DNA of 64,000 nt from Escarpia spicata (taxonomy: Eukaryota > Annelida > Polychaeta > Sabellida > Siboglinidae), in contig OZ023218.1 of assembly GCA_963995525.1 (NCBI GenBank), positions 52,187,689 to 52,251,688 of the forward strand, read 5' to 3'. A program made the position numbers and the translations under genes. The notes beneath the pieces are model-generated. The model did no database searches. It was not told the origin of the DNA and saw only the letters and a list, made by a program, of their open reading frames with translations. Below, piece after piece: positions 13,201-22,900 of this stretch. Positions within the stretch are counted from its first letter, which is position 1; each line of letters starts with the position of its first letter.

Positions 13201-14496
13201 ACCAGACGGGCTGTCTCTGATCTCTCTTCCTCCGCGCCTCTCTTCAACACCTGCACTGGGTTCAACATCAACGCCTGCAAACAGAGAGCAATGCTTCAGT
13301 AACACCATGCCATATCTAATTCACGCCTGTGCAGAGAGAACTTTCCCTGTCCAAAAGATAGGTTGAAATGTCTCAAGATAAAGCTATGCTGGTTTTAGTG
13401 CCAGACAAAAATGTAAAATAATTTTTACTTTACATTGTTCTAAACTTGTATTTTACATGTTTTGTGTGCACAGTTCACCAAATAAACTATATACATTTTC
13501 TGGAAAGGGAAACAACTTTTTATTTAATTCTAAATATGTAATAGTCACATGACTTCTATGACATGTGCAACTTACAGGCCTAACAATATAACTCACTTGT
13601 TTAACAAGATTTAACAAGATTGCCATCCAGAAAATTACTCTGGATGGCAGTTGGATAAGGAAGCCTTTTGGCTTATCGAGAGTCCAATACTTTTTATCTA
13701 CATGTATCCCGCCTTTTTAAGGTGTGTGTCGATTTTTTTTTAAACACTTGTTCAATGCATACAAATATAACAGTTACTGACTTCACACCAACCGAACCCA
13801 TACCTTGTGTAATGTTTAATTTCATTGACCACCTTTTAACAATGATGTACCTACCAACCATTGTCAGCAGACATTGCAAACATAAGATAGGCGAATTTGA
13901 CTGCATGGCATTCGTGATCCATATTCCTTTGGCTTCGGGTTCTAAATAACATGATTCATGCAATTAAATGAGTGTTTTACATGCCAAGCTGTACATATTC
14001 CTGCCATTGTATACTCCAATCGTTCTTTGAAGGCATGGCCGAAGATTACTGAGGATTCCATAATCCATTCATCTTTTGTTTTGGCTTAGCGCAGTCAATG
14101 ATTGACGTTGTCGTTGTCGCTGACCAAAAACAAATTGAACAATTTGTCATATTTGGTTTGATTAGTTACACAAACTATGCATGACATAAAGGTCATTAAT
14201 GCATCTAGGGCGAATTTCGCTGCTACCATAGTCGGCAGATAAGCAGCAGTTCGCAGATAAGCAGTATCGAAACTGCTGAACACAAAGCTCCATGCCATGG
14301 AAACAAGTTTGAACCAAGTTGAGTACGGCAGGTCCAACTCCAATGACAGCGGCTTGCTTGCACATGTCAAGCCTGGCCCAAAATAAGCCGGTGTGTTTAC
14401 TACAAATGAAAGGAAGAAAATGTGAATAAATTATTTATGTATATATGCGTGGTATTAGTCAATAATAACATGACCGAACACTCAGAGTCTTACCAT
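1111..14496 (-). CDS. CCT2: CCT2, chaperonin TCP-1 subunit beta (partial, 13 exons)
   Basis: Encodes the beta subunit of the cytosolic TRiC/CCT group II chaperonin, which folds actin, tubulin and WD-repeat proteins in an ATP-driven double ring. Coding exons on the minus strand, in gene order: 14494-14496, 13203-13274, 12690-12755, 12153-12264, 11095-11171, 8805-8917, 5990-6116, 5000-5075, 4404-4504, 2434-2561, 2124-2227, 1746-1853, 1111-1251. All introns are GT-AG and all phases join, giving about 409 codons against roughly 535 in the family; the C-terminal equatorial part lies left of the window. Diagnostic residues include [20 protein letters not shown], the ATPase motif GDGTTS and [14 protein letters not shown]. 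Its introns hold piggyBac-type and hAT-type insertions and three minisatellites. I see no frameshift, so it is probably functional. Confidence 0.97.
1746..1853 (-). CDS. CCT2: CCT2 exon 12
   Basis: 108 nt, phase 1 to 1. Encodes [20 protein letters not shown] and [16 protein letters not shown] of the apical to intermediate domain. Confidence 0.95.
1918..2133 (-). repeat. 27-bp minisatellite made from the exon 11 splice donor
   Basis: Eight copies of a 27-bp unit (plus strand agcctgatggaacccacctg then tgactag). On the gene strand each copy contains the end of exon 11 and its donor, CTAGTCACAG|gtgggt. The copy at 2107-2133 straddles the real exon end at 2124; the other seven lie downstream in intron 11. 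The unit is nine codons long, so alternative donors keep phase, but the first extension reads TTC TAA and stops. Confidence 0.93.
2124..2227 (-). CDS. CCT2: CCT2 exon 11
   Basis: 104 nt, ends in phase 1. Encodes [11 protein letters not shown] and [20 protein letters not shown]. The last bases of the exon and its donor are repeated eight times in the following intron. Confidence 0.95.
2434..2561 (-). CDS. CCT2: CCT2 exon 10
   Basis: 128 nt, ends in phase 2. Encodes [20 protein letters not shown] followed by a charged helix and DINVFINR, part of the apical domain. Confidence 0.95.
3264..4391. mobile_element. piggyBac-type non-autonomous element 1
   Basis: A 1,128-bp element flanked by TTAA at 3260-3263 and 4392-4395, with terminal repeats CCCTCTCGTGGTCAGA on the left and CCCTCTCAAGGCCAGA on the right (reverse complement). 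TTAA target duplication and a CCC terminus define the piggyBac superfamily. On the plus strand at 3781-3834 an ATG opens a 17-residue Ser/Asp-rich peptide ([13 protein letters not shown]), resembling the acidic start of piggyBac transposases. The rest of the transposase is missing. It sits in CCT2 intron 9. Confidence 0.85.
4404..4504 (-). CDS. CCT2: CCT2 exon 9
   Basis: 101 nt. Encodes [20 protein letters not shown] and on to TPMDTDKIK at the start of the apical domain. The donor is gtaggtgc; the TTAA of a piggyBac-type insertion starts at intron position +9. Confidence 0.95.
5000..5075 (-). CDS. CCT2: CCT2 exon 8
   Basis: 76 nt, ends in phase 1. Encodes [20 protein letters not shown] and SYLDE. 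A TTAA-flanked element begins 38 bp upstream of its acceptor. Confidence 0.95.
5114..5756. mobile_element. piggyBac-type non-autonomous element 2
   Basis: A 643-bp element flanked by TTAA at 5110-5113 and 5757-5760, with terminal repeats CCATTTCAGTACGACA and CCATTTCAGTACTACA (15 of 16 matching). A 39-bp direct repeat containing cgacaggccggttttccggc occurs twice at its left end. It lies in CCT2 intron 7, close to the exon 8 acceptor, and is a different family from the element at 3264. Confidence 0.85.
5381..5542 (+). pseudogene. N-terminal remnant of a piggyBac-like transposase
   Basis: A 53-codon open frame inside element 2, too short to be scored as a gene by most finders. It starts [14 protein letters not shown] and continues with acidic runs (DSFSEES, DVDD). 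An acidic, Ser-rich N-terminus is usual for piggyBac transposases, and the position just inside a TTAA element supports that reading. No DDD catalytic core follows before the right end, so it is a deletion remnant. Confidence 0.5.
5990..6116 (-). CDS. CCT2: CCT2 exon 7
   Basis: 127 nt; phase 2 in, phase 0 out. Encodes [20 protein letters not shown] and [10 protein letters not shown]. Its first 30 or so bases plus the acceptor make up the repeat unit of the 81-bp minisatellite that fills much of the upstream intron. Confidence 0.95.
6117..6450 (-). repeat. 81-bp minisatellite of the CCT2 exon 7 acceptor, part A
   Basis: Four 81-bp copies directly upstream (gene sense) of exon 7. Each contains the polypyrimidine tract and acceptor ctcag, about 30 bases of exon 7 ([10 protein letters not shown]), then atatagaccattaag. 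Copies are almost identical. The multiple-of-three unit creates long spurious open frames on the plus strand (for example 6029-6469) that I do not regard as genes. A hAT-type MITE interrupts the array at 6451. Confidence 0.93.
6451..7607. mobile_element. hAT-type MITE inside the 81-bp array
   Basis: A 1,157-bp insertion with termini CAGGGTTCATACAG on the left and CAGGGTTCACACAG on the right (reverse complement), flanked by perfect 8-bp target duplications GAGACAAC at 6443-6450 and 7608-7615. An 8-bp duplication with CAGGG ends is typical of hAT elements. Sub-terminal caagaacattcaag motifs recur near both ends. No transposase is visible. Confidence 0.88.
7608..8474 (-). repeat. 81-bp minisatellite of the CCT2 exon 7 acceptor, part B
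   Basis: About 10-11 further 81-bp copies, continuing the same array on the far side of the hAT-type MITE. Units carry gacaacgcaacaggcactca and tcaggaacgcattaatggtc variants. The apparent 346-codon plus-strand frame at 7474-8514 is simply this in-phase repeat (27 codons per unit). Confidence 0.92.
8533..8804 (-). repeat. 27-bp minisatellite made from the exon 6 splice donor
   Basis: About nine to ten diverged copies of a 27-bp unit (for example ttagactgacccatggtcaa then gagacga). On the gene strand copies read CTTGACCACGG|gtgagt or close variants, which is the end of CCT2 exon 6 plus its donor. They lie directly downstream of the real donor in intron 6. More degenerate than the exon 11 array, so older or less homogenised. 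Confidence 0.88.
8805..8917 (-). CDS. CCT2: CCT2 exon 6
   Basis: 113 nt, ends in phase 2. Encodes [20 protein letters not shown] and on to SSLDHG. Its 3' end and donor form the edge of a 27-bp minisatellite (8533-8804). Confidence 0.95.
9278..10779. mobile_element. Probable TA-flanked DNA transposon remnant in CCT2 intron 5
   Basis: The left end tactgtaatcactgcatgtt and the right end (reverse complement) taccgtaattactgtatgtt are inverted repeats, 1.5 kb apart. TA at both borders suggests a TA-targeting family such as Tc1/mariner-like. Further tatgttttggga motifs occur near both ends. No intact transposase is present. Confidence 0.5.
9957..10225 (-). repeat. Two-copy tandem duplication, period about 143 bp
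   Basis: Two similar segments (about 9957-10082 and 10102-10225), each with a motif close to gatgtttgt, then gacacggata or gcacggatac, and agtgacttnGATG. On the minus strand both read as short peptides beginning KVTFVV / KVTFMV, hinting at a duplicated coding fragment of the surrounding transposon. I do not recognise the family. Confidence 0.4.
11095..11171 (-). CDS. CCT2: CCT2 exon 5
   Basis: 77 nt. Encodes [20 protein letters not shown]; the Asp of GDGTT is the catalytic residue of the chaperonin ATPase. Confidence 0.96.
12153..12264 (-). CDS. CCT2: CCT2 exon 4
   Basis: 112 nt, ends in phase 1. Begins DKIL and carries [20 protein letters not shown], the conserved equatorial-domain segment contacting ATP. 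Confidence 0.95.
12690..12755 (-). CDS. CCT2: CCT2 exon 3
   Basis: 66 nt, phase 0 to 0, acceptor ccag and donor gtgagt. Encodes [20 protein letters not shown], the nucleotide-binding P-loop-like segment of group II chaperonins. Confidence 0.95.
13203..13274 (-). CDS. CCT2: CCT2 exon 2
   Basis: 72 nt, phase 0 to 0, acceptor ttgcag and donor gtgaga. Encodes the N-terminal stem with ...[13 protein letters not shown], matching the conserved CCT beta N-terminus. Confidence 0.93.
13598..13745 (-). mobile_element. CR1/L2-like LINE 3' fragment (copy 1)
   Basis: The last 140 or so bases of a LINE family that recurs at 14851 and 20050. On the minus strand it ends in ctggatggcaatcttgttaa followed by a second short repeat of the same end; such short terminal reiterations are characteristic of the CR1/L2 clade. 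Located in CCT2 intron 1. Confidence 0.75.
14494..14496 (-). CDS. CCT2: CCT2 exon 1 coding part (start codon only)
   Basis: The coding part of exon 1 is just ATG, followed directly by the donor gtaagac. Its 5' UTR lies at about 14497-14575. Exon 2 begins GCG TTG ATG, so translation continues M-A-L-M-L-N-P-V. The split right after the initiator codon is supported by the perfect donor and by the phase-0 join. Confidence 0.8.
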
Positions 14497-14559
14497 TTTG
14501 TCTGTTGATTTAGATGCCTACAAATGCTCCTTCGAGAACCCTCTATCGACAAGCACGCT

Positions 14560-14590
14560 TTCCAATATGGCGGCGAACTCTCGCGAGATG
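14560..14590 (-). promoter_or_regulatory. CCT2 promoter motifs (YY1-like and TCTCGCGAGA)
   Basis: Just upstream of the CCT2 start are AATATGGCGGC (14564-14574), the YY1 core used in TATA-less promoters near the start site, and the palindrome TCTCGCGAGA (14579-14588), a known CpG-containing motif of housekeeping promoters bound by BANP in vertebrates. The pair fits a constitutively expressed chaperonin. The exact start site is inferred. Confidence 0.65.
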
Positions 14591-14850
14591 TTTCCCTTTC
14601 TCGTACCCAGTCAGAGATGTACCAGTTATGGTTAGCCGGACTTGTCATAAATTTTTATTTTATGTTCCATGAACACTCGATCATGTTTTCTATTTTTAAT
14701 GTTATTATTATTAAGTGCATTTTCGCGTTGCAGATGTGATGTGATTCAAGTTTGTTTCGCTGATGTCATACTGTCCACGGTCGAGTGCGCGAGCAGTGTG
14801 ACGTAGTGGATACAGGTGAATTCGGCCCACGGTGAATTCGGCCCGGTGAA

Positions 14851-15570
14851 TTTAACAAGATTTAACAAGATTGCCAACCAGAAAATTACTCTGGATGGCA
14901 GTTGGACAAGGAAGCCTTTTGGCTTATCGAGAGTCCAATACTTTTTATCTACATGTATCCCGCCTTTTTAAGGTGTGTGTCGATTTTATTTTAAAACATA
15001 TTCACGCTACTAGCACCAACACAATCAGGAGATAATCTGTTCCATTCATTTACAGTCCTTTGTGAGAATGAGAACTTTCTTATATCTAATCTACACTGCT
15101 CCTTTACTAATGTAGCTTCATGTCCTCTGGTCCTTCTATCTTTCTTAACTGAGAAAAAAATGTTTCTATCAATATTTTCATAACCATTCAATATTTTAAA
15201 CACTTCTATGTGATCTCCTCTCAATCTCCTGGTCTCTAGTGTTGTTAAACCACATTCTTTTAGGCGTATTTCGTAACTAAGATCCCTCAGATTTGGTATC
15301 ATTTTAGTCGCTCTCCTCTGTACTCTTTCTAGCATATCTATGTCCTTCTTGCGATATGGCCTCCATGCTTGTATACAATATTCTAAATGATGCCTAACTA
15401 TTGTTTTGTACAGCGGTATTATTAGCTCTTTTTCCTTATACGTTATGTTTCGCCTAATTAATCCAAGGATTTGATTTCCCTTTGAAGCTGCAATTCCGCA
15501 CTGCTCTGAAACCTTCATATCAGCACTAATGGTTAACCCTAAGTCCTTTTCTTTTACAGTAGTACTTACG
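14851..15570 (-). mobile_element. CR1/L2-like LINE, 5'-truncated (copy 2)
   Basis: Carries the C-terminal part of a reverse-transcriptase polyprotein and the family 3' UTR, ending in the same aaatcttgttaaa reiteration as the other copies. The coding part (14991 up to about 15570) lacks the RT catalytic centre. Its upstream end abuts the 20-bp satellite that starts near 15571. Confidence 0.85.
14991..15518 (-). pseudogene. LINE reverse transcriptase C-terminal fragment
   Basis: A 175-codon open fragment with motifs typical of the RT C-terminus of non-LTR elements: HHLEYCIQAWRPYRKKDIDM, LERVQRRATKMIP, LKECGLTTLETRRLRGD and a terminal NEWNRLSP. No RT palm motif (FADD) remains because the copy is 5'-truncated. 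The same protein fragment recurs at 20144-20419. Confidence 0.85.
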
Positions 15571-18500
15571 CCTCTGTCATTACTCTACCGGCTCTGTCTA
15601 ACCCCACCGTCTCTTTCACCACCACACCGCCTCTGTCATCACCCCACCGCCTCTGTCATCACTCCACCGCCTGTGTAACAACCCTACCGCCACTTTCACA
15701 ACTCCGCCGCCTTTATTATCATCCCACCGCTTCTGTCATTACATCACCGCCTCTGTCATCACCCCACTGCCTCTGTCTTCACTCTACCGCCTCTTTGTCA
15801 TCGCCTCCACATCTGTCAACATCACACAGCCTCTGTCACCACACCACCGCCTCTGTGACCACCCCACCGCGTCTGTCACCGTCGCACAGCTTATGTCTTC
15901 ACTCAACCGCATCTGTCTTACCCCACCGTCTCTTTCACCACACTACCGCCTCTATTATTACCCCACCGCCTCTGTATTCACTACACCGCCTCTGTCACTG
16001 CCCCACCGCCTATGTCATCACTCCACCGCCTTTGTCATTACCTCGCCGCCTCTGTCACAACCACACCGCAACTTTCACCATTCCACCGCATCTATACCGC
16101 CTCTGTCACTGCCCCACCGCTTCTGTTATAACACCACCGCCTCTGTCACCACCACGCCGCCCCGCGTCTGTCTTTACTCCACCGCATTTGCCTTACCCTA
16201 CCGTCACTTTCAATACTCTACCGCCTCTGTTATCACCCCACCGCCTCTGTGATCACTACACCGCCTCTGTCATCACTCTACCGGCTCTTTCTCCACCTCA
16301 CAGCCTCTGTCATCACACCAGTGCCTCTGTCACCACCCCACCGCGTCTGTCACCGCCTCTCTGCATCTGTCTTCACTGTACCGCCTCTTTGTTATAGCCT
16401 CACAGCCTTTGTCATCACTCAACTGCCTCTGTCATTACTTCACCGCCTCTGTGAGCACCCAAAGCCTCTATAAAAAAAATCCACCGCCTCTGTCATCACC
16501 CCACCGCCTCTGTCATCACTACACCGCCTCTGTGTTCACTCTACCGGCTCTGTTATCACTACACCGCCTCTGTTTTCACTCTACCGGCTCTGTCTCACCC
16601 CGCCGTCTCTTTCACCGCCCCAACGCCTATGTCATCACTCCACCGCCTCTGTCATCACTCGACCGCCTCTCTCAACGCCCCACCACCTCTGTCACCACGC
16701 CAACGCCTCTGTCTTCACCATACCGCCTCTGTCACCGCCTCACTGCTTCTGTCTTCGCTTTACCGCCTCTTTATCACGCCTGTCACCGTCAACCGCCTCT
16801 CTCATCACCGCACCGCCTCTGTCATTATTCCACCGCCTGTGTCATCACCCACCGCCTCTATCACAAGTCCACCGCCTCTGTCACCGCTCCACCGCCTCTG
16901 TCATCACTCAACTTTGGCTGTCATCACTCCACCAGCTGTGTCTTAACCCACAGTCTCTTTCACCACTCCACCGCCTCTATCATCACCCCACCGCCTCTGT
17001 CATCACACCACCGCCTCTGTCACAACCACACCGCCACTTTCACCACTCCACCGCCTCTATCATCACCCCACCGCTTCTGTCATAACACCATCGCCTCTGT
17101 CACCACCCTCCCGCCTCTGTCACCACACCACCGCCTTTGTTACAAACCTCACCGCCTCTGTCATCACCCTATCGCCTCTGACACAACCCCTCGCGTATGT
17201 CACCGCCCCACTGCCTATGTCTTCACTACACCGCACCTGTCTTACCCCACGGCCACTTTCACCACTCTACCGCCTCTGTTATCACCCCTACGCCTCTGTA
17301 ATCACTACACCGCCTCTATCACCGCCCCACCGCCTATTTCATCACCCCACCGCCTCTGTCGCCACGCCACCCCCTGTCTTCACCCTACCGCCTCTGTCAT
17401 CGCCTCACTTCCGCTGTCTTCACTCTACCGCTTTTTTTGTCATCGCCTCACCACGCCTGTCACCACCTCACCGCCTCTGTCAACATCCCACCGCCTTTGT
17501 AACAATCTCACAGTCTTTGTCATCTCAACTGCCTCTGTCATCACCCCACCGGCTGTGTCTTAAACCACCATCTCTGTCACCACCCCGCCGCCTCTGTCAC
17601 CGCCCCACTGCCTCTGTCTTCACTCCACCGCACCTGTCTTACCCCACGGTCACTTTCACCACCCTACCGCCTCTGTTACCACCCCACCGCCTCTGTAATC
17701 ATTACACCGCCATTGTCACCGCCCCACCGCCTATGTCATCACCCTAACGCCTCTGTCACAACCACACCGCTACTTTCACCACTCCACTGCCTCTATCATC
17801 ACCCCACCGCTTCTGTCATAACACCACCGCCTTTATCACCACCCCGCCGCCTCTGTCACCGCCCCACTGCCTCTGTCTACACTCTACCGCCTCTTTGTCA
17901 TCGCCTCCACGTCTGTCACCACCACACCGCCTCTGTCACCACCCCACCGCCTTTGTCACAACCTCACCGCCTCTGTCATCGCCCCACTGCCTCTGTCTTC
18001 ACTCCACCGCATCTGTCTTACCCCACCGTTTCTTTCACCAGTCCTACCACCCCTGTTATCACACCACTGCCTCTGTAATCACTACACCGCATCTGTCACC
18101 GCCCCACCGCCTGTGTCTTCACCCTACCGCCTCTGTCACCACTCCACCGCGTCTGTCACCGCCCCACTGCCTGTGACTTCACTCCACCGCATCTGTCTTA
18201 CCCCTCCGTCTCTTTCACCAGTCCTACCGCCCCTGTTATCACACCACCGCCTCAGTAATCACTACACCGCAGCTGTCACCGCCCCACCGCTTATGTCATC
18301 GCCCCACCACCTCTGTCACCACGCCACCGCCTCTGTCTTCACCTTACCGCCTCTGTCACCACCCCACCGCGTCTCTCACCGCCCCACTGCCTGTGACTCC
18401 ACTCCACCGCATCTGTCTTACCCCTCCGTCTCTTTCACCACTCTACCGCCTCTGTTATCACCCCACTGCCTTTGTCACAATCTCACAGCCTCTCTCATCA

Positions 18501-19145
18501 CTTAACTGCCCGTGTCATCACTCCACCGGCTGTTTCTTAAATCTCGTCTCTTTCACCACTGCACCGCCTCTATCATCACCTCATCGCTTCTGCCATCACT
18601 CCACCGCCTCTGTCACAACCATACCGCCACTTTCACCACTCCACCGCCTCTATCATCACCCCACCGCTTCTGTCATAACACCACCGCCTCTGTCATCACC
18701 CTGCCGCCTCTGTCACCGCCCCACTTCCTCTGTCTTCACTCCACCGCACCTTTCTTACCCCATAGTCACTTCCACCACTCTACCGCCTCTGTTATCACCC
18801 CACCGCCTCTGTCATCACTCTACCGGCTCTGTCTTACCCAACCGTCTCTTTCACCACACTACCGCCTGTATTATCACCTCACCTTCTCTATCACAACCAC
18901 ACCGCCTCTGTCACCACCCCACTGCCTCTGTCTTCACTCTACTGCCTCTTTGTCATCGCCTCCACGTCTGTCACCGCCCCACCGCCTATGTCATCACCCC
19001 ACCGCCTCTGTCATCACTCCACCGCCTCTGTCACAATGACACCGCCTCTGTGACCGCACCACTGCCTCTGTCTTCACTCTATAGCCTCTTTGTCATTGCC
19101 TCCACGTCTGTCATCACCCCACTGCCTTTGTCTTCACTACCTGTT
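15571..19145. repeat. 20-bp pyrimidine-rich minisatellite, about 175 copies
   Basis: A 3.57-kb array of the unit caccgcctctgtcatcaccc and variants (catca/cacca/cttca). The plus strand is almost purely C/T/A with G only in ccg and ctg. Larger blocks repeat too: the landmark catctgtctta recurs at about 18010, 18190 and 18410, giving higher-order units of 180 and 220 bp. Because 60 bp is a multiple of 3, all three plus frames stay open for hundreds of codons with peptides rich in PPHRLCHHPTASV; these are artefacts of the array. Confidence 0.95.
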
Positions 19146-19948
19146 CCCGTCCCTAGGCAGATTTTGACATTGGCGGCATTTTCCAATAAATACGAAGAGC
19201 ATAGGCTATTTGGATAGTGAATTACCGTACGTTCGTTTCAAGAGCTTATTCAACTATAAAAAATAACTATAACGTGCGCGTTTCGTGAGCGCCACGTCCC
19301 ACGACAAAGGGAAATGGGCTATACTGGGTGTAAAGACGCACTTTTATTAACAGTTTATTTTATGTAAACAGCGACTTCTGGTGGCCAGTTTTGACGACAA
19401 GCTTATGTATACTGCTATAAAACGGTGTAATGTCCCCGGAATAGCAGGCAGTCACACGGACCAGTAATTCAGAAAAGTTACTGACCCGACGGCAAAGTAG
19501 ATGATCAGTGACGACCCGCTAGCGTATATTTCGAACACTGGTAATAACCGATGCCTTTGGTTTGTTGCCAACTGAGGGGGCTAGACTGACATACTTGTAA
19601 TATATGAAAAGTAGACTGCTGCCCTGATGTAAAACCCTCGCGCCGATGCCAACAATACTGATACTGATTACAATAACAGCATCGTTGTTCTGTTGAGATA
19701 CCTCACAGAACACTTGTTTATTGTCAATTCTATATTCCTACAATGTATTGGCGCGTTCCATGTTTACAGGAACAGTTTAACTAAAACATAGTAAACGAGT
19801 GTTATCGAAAATTATATCGAGTAATGCCTGCTAATATCTGTTTCATGTATTGACAGAACATATATCCCTTACTGTTAATATGCCATCGCCTTGACAACAA
19901 CATTGCATTACTTATTGGAGTTGTATAAAGAAAACAACTAAACAGGAA

Positions 19949-19980
<32 letters not shown>

Positions 19981-20045
19981 ATATTGATTTATATCTACTC
20001 GAAAATAAGTTATCGGTTCAAATGCGTACAGTCGTAATTTAGCGC
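19146..20045. other. Spacer without recognised gene
   Basis: AT-rich unique-looking DNA. It contains an interrupted (AT)n microsatellite at 19949-19984. I see no coding exon, RNA gene or transposon terminus. Confidence 0.5.
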
Positions 20046-20049
20046 ACCG

Positions 20050-20488
20050 TTAGTTTAACAAGATTGCCATCCAGAAAATTACTCTGGATGGCACTCTTGG
20101 ACAAGGAAGCCTTTTGGCTTATCGAGAGTCCAATACTTTTTATCTACATGTATCCCGCCTTTTTAAGGTGTGTGTCGATTTTATTTTTAAACATATTCAC
20201 GCTACTAGCACCAACACAATCAGGAGATAATCTGTTCCATTCATGTACAGTCCTTTGTGAGAATGAGAACTTTCTTATATCTAATCTACACTGCTCCTTT
20301 ACTAATGTAGCTTCATGTCCTCTGGTCCTTCTATCTTTCTTAACTGAGAAAAAAATGTTTCTATCAATATTTTCATAACCATTCAATATTTTAAACACTT
20401 CTATGTGATCTCCTCTCAATCTCCTGGTCTCTAGTGTTGTTAAACCACATTCTTTTAGGCGTATTTCGTAACTAAGATCCCTCAGATA
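20050..20488 (-). mobile_element. CR1/L2-like LINE, 5'-truncated (copy 3)
   Basis: Nearly identical to 14870-15290, including the 3' end ctggatggcaatcttgttaa and a 91-codon RT C-terminal frame at 20144-20419 (RGDHIEVFKILNGYENIDRN). It is cut at 20488 within the segment encoding YEIRLKECGL. The closeness of copies 2 and 3 suggests recent retrotransposition. Confidence 0.85.
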
Positions 20489-21060
20489 ATAATAAAATAT
20501 TCTTATTCCTTACACCCTTCATATCATATGTTTTTCTACCGACATCATAGTACTTACACACAAACATATGTAACCTAATGTTTGCCGTAGATATATACAT
20601 ATCCGGACCCAATATCCCATTAGTAATAACAACCCCACCACCTTACATATTCTAAGTCCTAACAAACTATACACCAATAAGCATTATCTGTGACACCATA
20701 ATACAACCTATGTTCACTTCTTACTATCTAATGTTCACATAACAGAGCGATGATTTACCACCCCGTCTAAATCTCGAGATACCAGTACCATTGCGCTGAC
20801 CATATTCCTTTATTATTGACCACACCCTTTGACACAATTATAACAATGTAAAAACCACATGTTTAAGCCAATACCTCTAATCTAACATTCACACTGATTC
20901 ACTCATAATAATTTGGTCTATAGATCAGTGGATGCAAGATTTAATTTTTTTAGTTCCCTTTTTTAGATCACTTAACAAGCTCCTAAAGGGTACCTTCTAA
21001 TAAAATGAGTATATACTCACATGCTGTAGTCTCTCTCTTAACATGTATTCAAATTCGTTG
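20489..21060. other. AT-rich spacer
   Basis: No coding potential, RNA gene or terminal repeat recognised. Confidence 0.4.
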
Positions 21061-21067
21061 CAGGGCC

Positions 21068-22900
21068 TCATATACTTTGTTTGTGTCCTCTGGATTTTTT
21101 GTAGATCCAACCAGTGTCGGTTGTCAGGTGAATATGCGTTGGTATATCACCCACATGAACACGAAGAGTGTCACTGTGTCGTGGGTAGCAATATGATGGT
21201 GATGATCCATATGGTTGAAGGAAGTTCAGTTCAGCCTCTTCATCAGCTGGAATAACATCCATTACATATGCCACCCACCAGTCTCCATCATAGATGGCCG
21301 TCAGATACTCTTTGATATCCACAAGACTGAGACCATCACACTGGGCTGTCACAATCTCTTTTCTTCTTATGGAACATGTGAAATATATTGCTACTTCCAA
21401 GTGATTAAGTGACAATGGCTTGAAGAAGTGTAGCTTCTGTGTTCCTGCTATTGTTTTCGCTCTGCATATGGCTTGCAAGAAAAGTTGTTTCTTCGTAGTA
21501 CTCTTCTCTGGTCGAAAAGTAGAATTTGATTGCAAGAAAATGGGCTGATGCAAATTCAAAGAGCTGCTGATGAGGTTTTTCTGGAACAGGTGCACAGCTA
21601 TGGTGTCATGTATGTTACAGTCAGAAATGACAACATAACTAACATGTGACACACAGTCATTACCAGCTTCACAATAGTAGCAAACAAATGGGTGCAATGT
21701 TGCCTGTGCATTATTCCAAGAGCACGATTGTGCCTCATCTTGCCGGACGAAAAGAGTAGTTTCCTGCAAAGTGACAGACAACAATAAAATGGCCTGGCTG
21801 AAGTGATTCACGAGTGTCTCTTAGACATGAAGACTGATGTCTGCTTATGAAATCATGCCTCTGCAAGATTTCAAGTTGGGTGCAAAATTCATGGATCAAA
21901 TCATCTGCACTGAGTTTCATGGTTGGTAGTGTTGATCGATCAGTAGTTATCCATTTTTAAAATTCAGTTTCCTCGATTACCTGCCTGTCAAATGTAATCC
22001 ATAGTCATTCATTCAAATTACTTGAGTCACCACACATTTTTGCAGATAGCATTCGTGACTTGGTGGATTACATCGTAGTTGTGAAAGACAATGGATGTAG
22101 TGAACCAGTGGGATGTGATAATTTTTGGTAAGTTTGCTGAGTTTTGCACCAACCATCATTAATTTTCCATTTTGATGAATTGTGCAAATACAAAGTTACA
22201 AAGAACTAGTTGCTTTTGCTTATGGACTCGTTCACCATGAACAAAGATGGAGACAAAGTCTTTTCTCTCATAGAATAGAATAGAATGCTTTCATCAACTA
22301 GATGGTTTCAGAGGACAGGCTTTTTCCTGGTTTTGGATCTGGATCACTTATGATGCCTTTCTCTTTTACTAAATGTTTGGCTCTGTTTGCAATGAGGTAT
22401 GATGTGTTGAAGAGTGTTGCTGTTTTCCGGATGCTCCAACTCTTTTGGATCACGGTCAACGATTTTATCTTTTTGCATCTCGTCTGTTTTCCGGAATTTG
22501 TCCTTTAAGTGTGCCATCATTTCACCAAAGTTTTCTCACCAGAAGTAGCTGTTTCCTCATATTCGAAGCATTTCTCTTGTGCAACTAACTTTAACTTCTT
22601 CACCACTGCTGTTAATTTTTGCACCTTTCTTGCAGCATAGGATTCCTGGCCTATCTTTCGTTTTGAGAGTGGGATTCACACAACATATCCATTGATTCAT
22701 TTAGTATTGACAGTTCATGCTCTTCAAAAACTGTTCTTTCTTGATCAGATATTTGGCCTTGATCAGATTTTTGGCCAAACATTGGTGCGAATGAAGAAGC
22801 AGGTGATGACGAAGTTACTTCAAGAAGTGATTCCAGCTTTTCACGTCATTGTCTGCACAGCTTATGTTGTGTGGTCAAACCCAATGTTAGGTTCTTAAAT
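21068..22900 (-). pseudogene. Decayed gene of an intron-poor, transposon-like protein family
   Basis: The open frame 21068-21811 (247 codons) is preceded on the same strand by 21735-21920 in another frame and by stop-riddled coding remnants up to about 22900. Visible motifs are LEILQRHDFISRHQSSCLRD, CSWNNAQATLHPFVCYYCEA and, near the C-terminus, IYDGDWWVAYVMDV followed by ELNFLQPYG. I recall this combination from multi-copy uncharacterised proteins of aquatic invertebrates that look transposase-derived, but cannot name the family. Frameshift and stops show it is broken. Confidence 0.5.

Noticed and set aside
15795..19217. Many long Pro/His/Ser-rich open frames
   Set aside because: All three frames of a 20-bp satellite stay open; the peptides are low-complexity artefacts.
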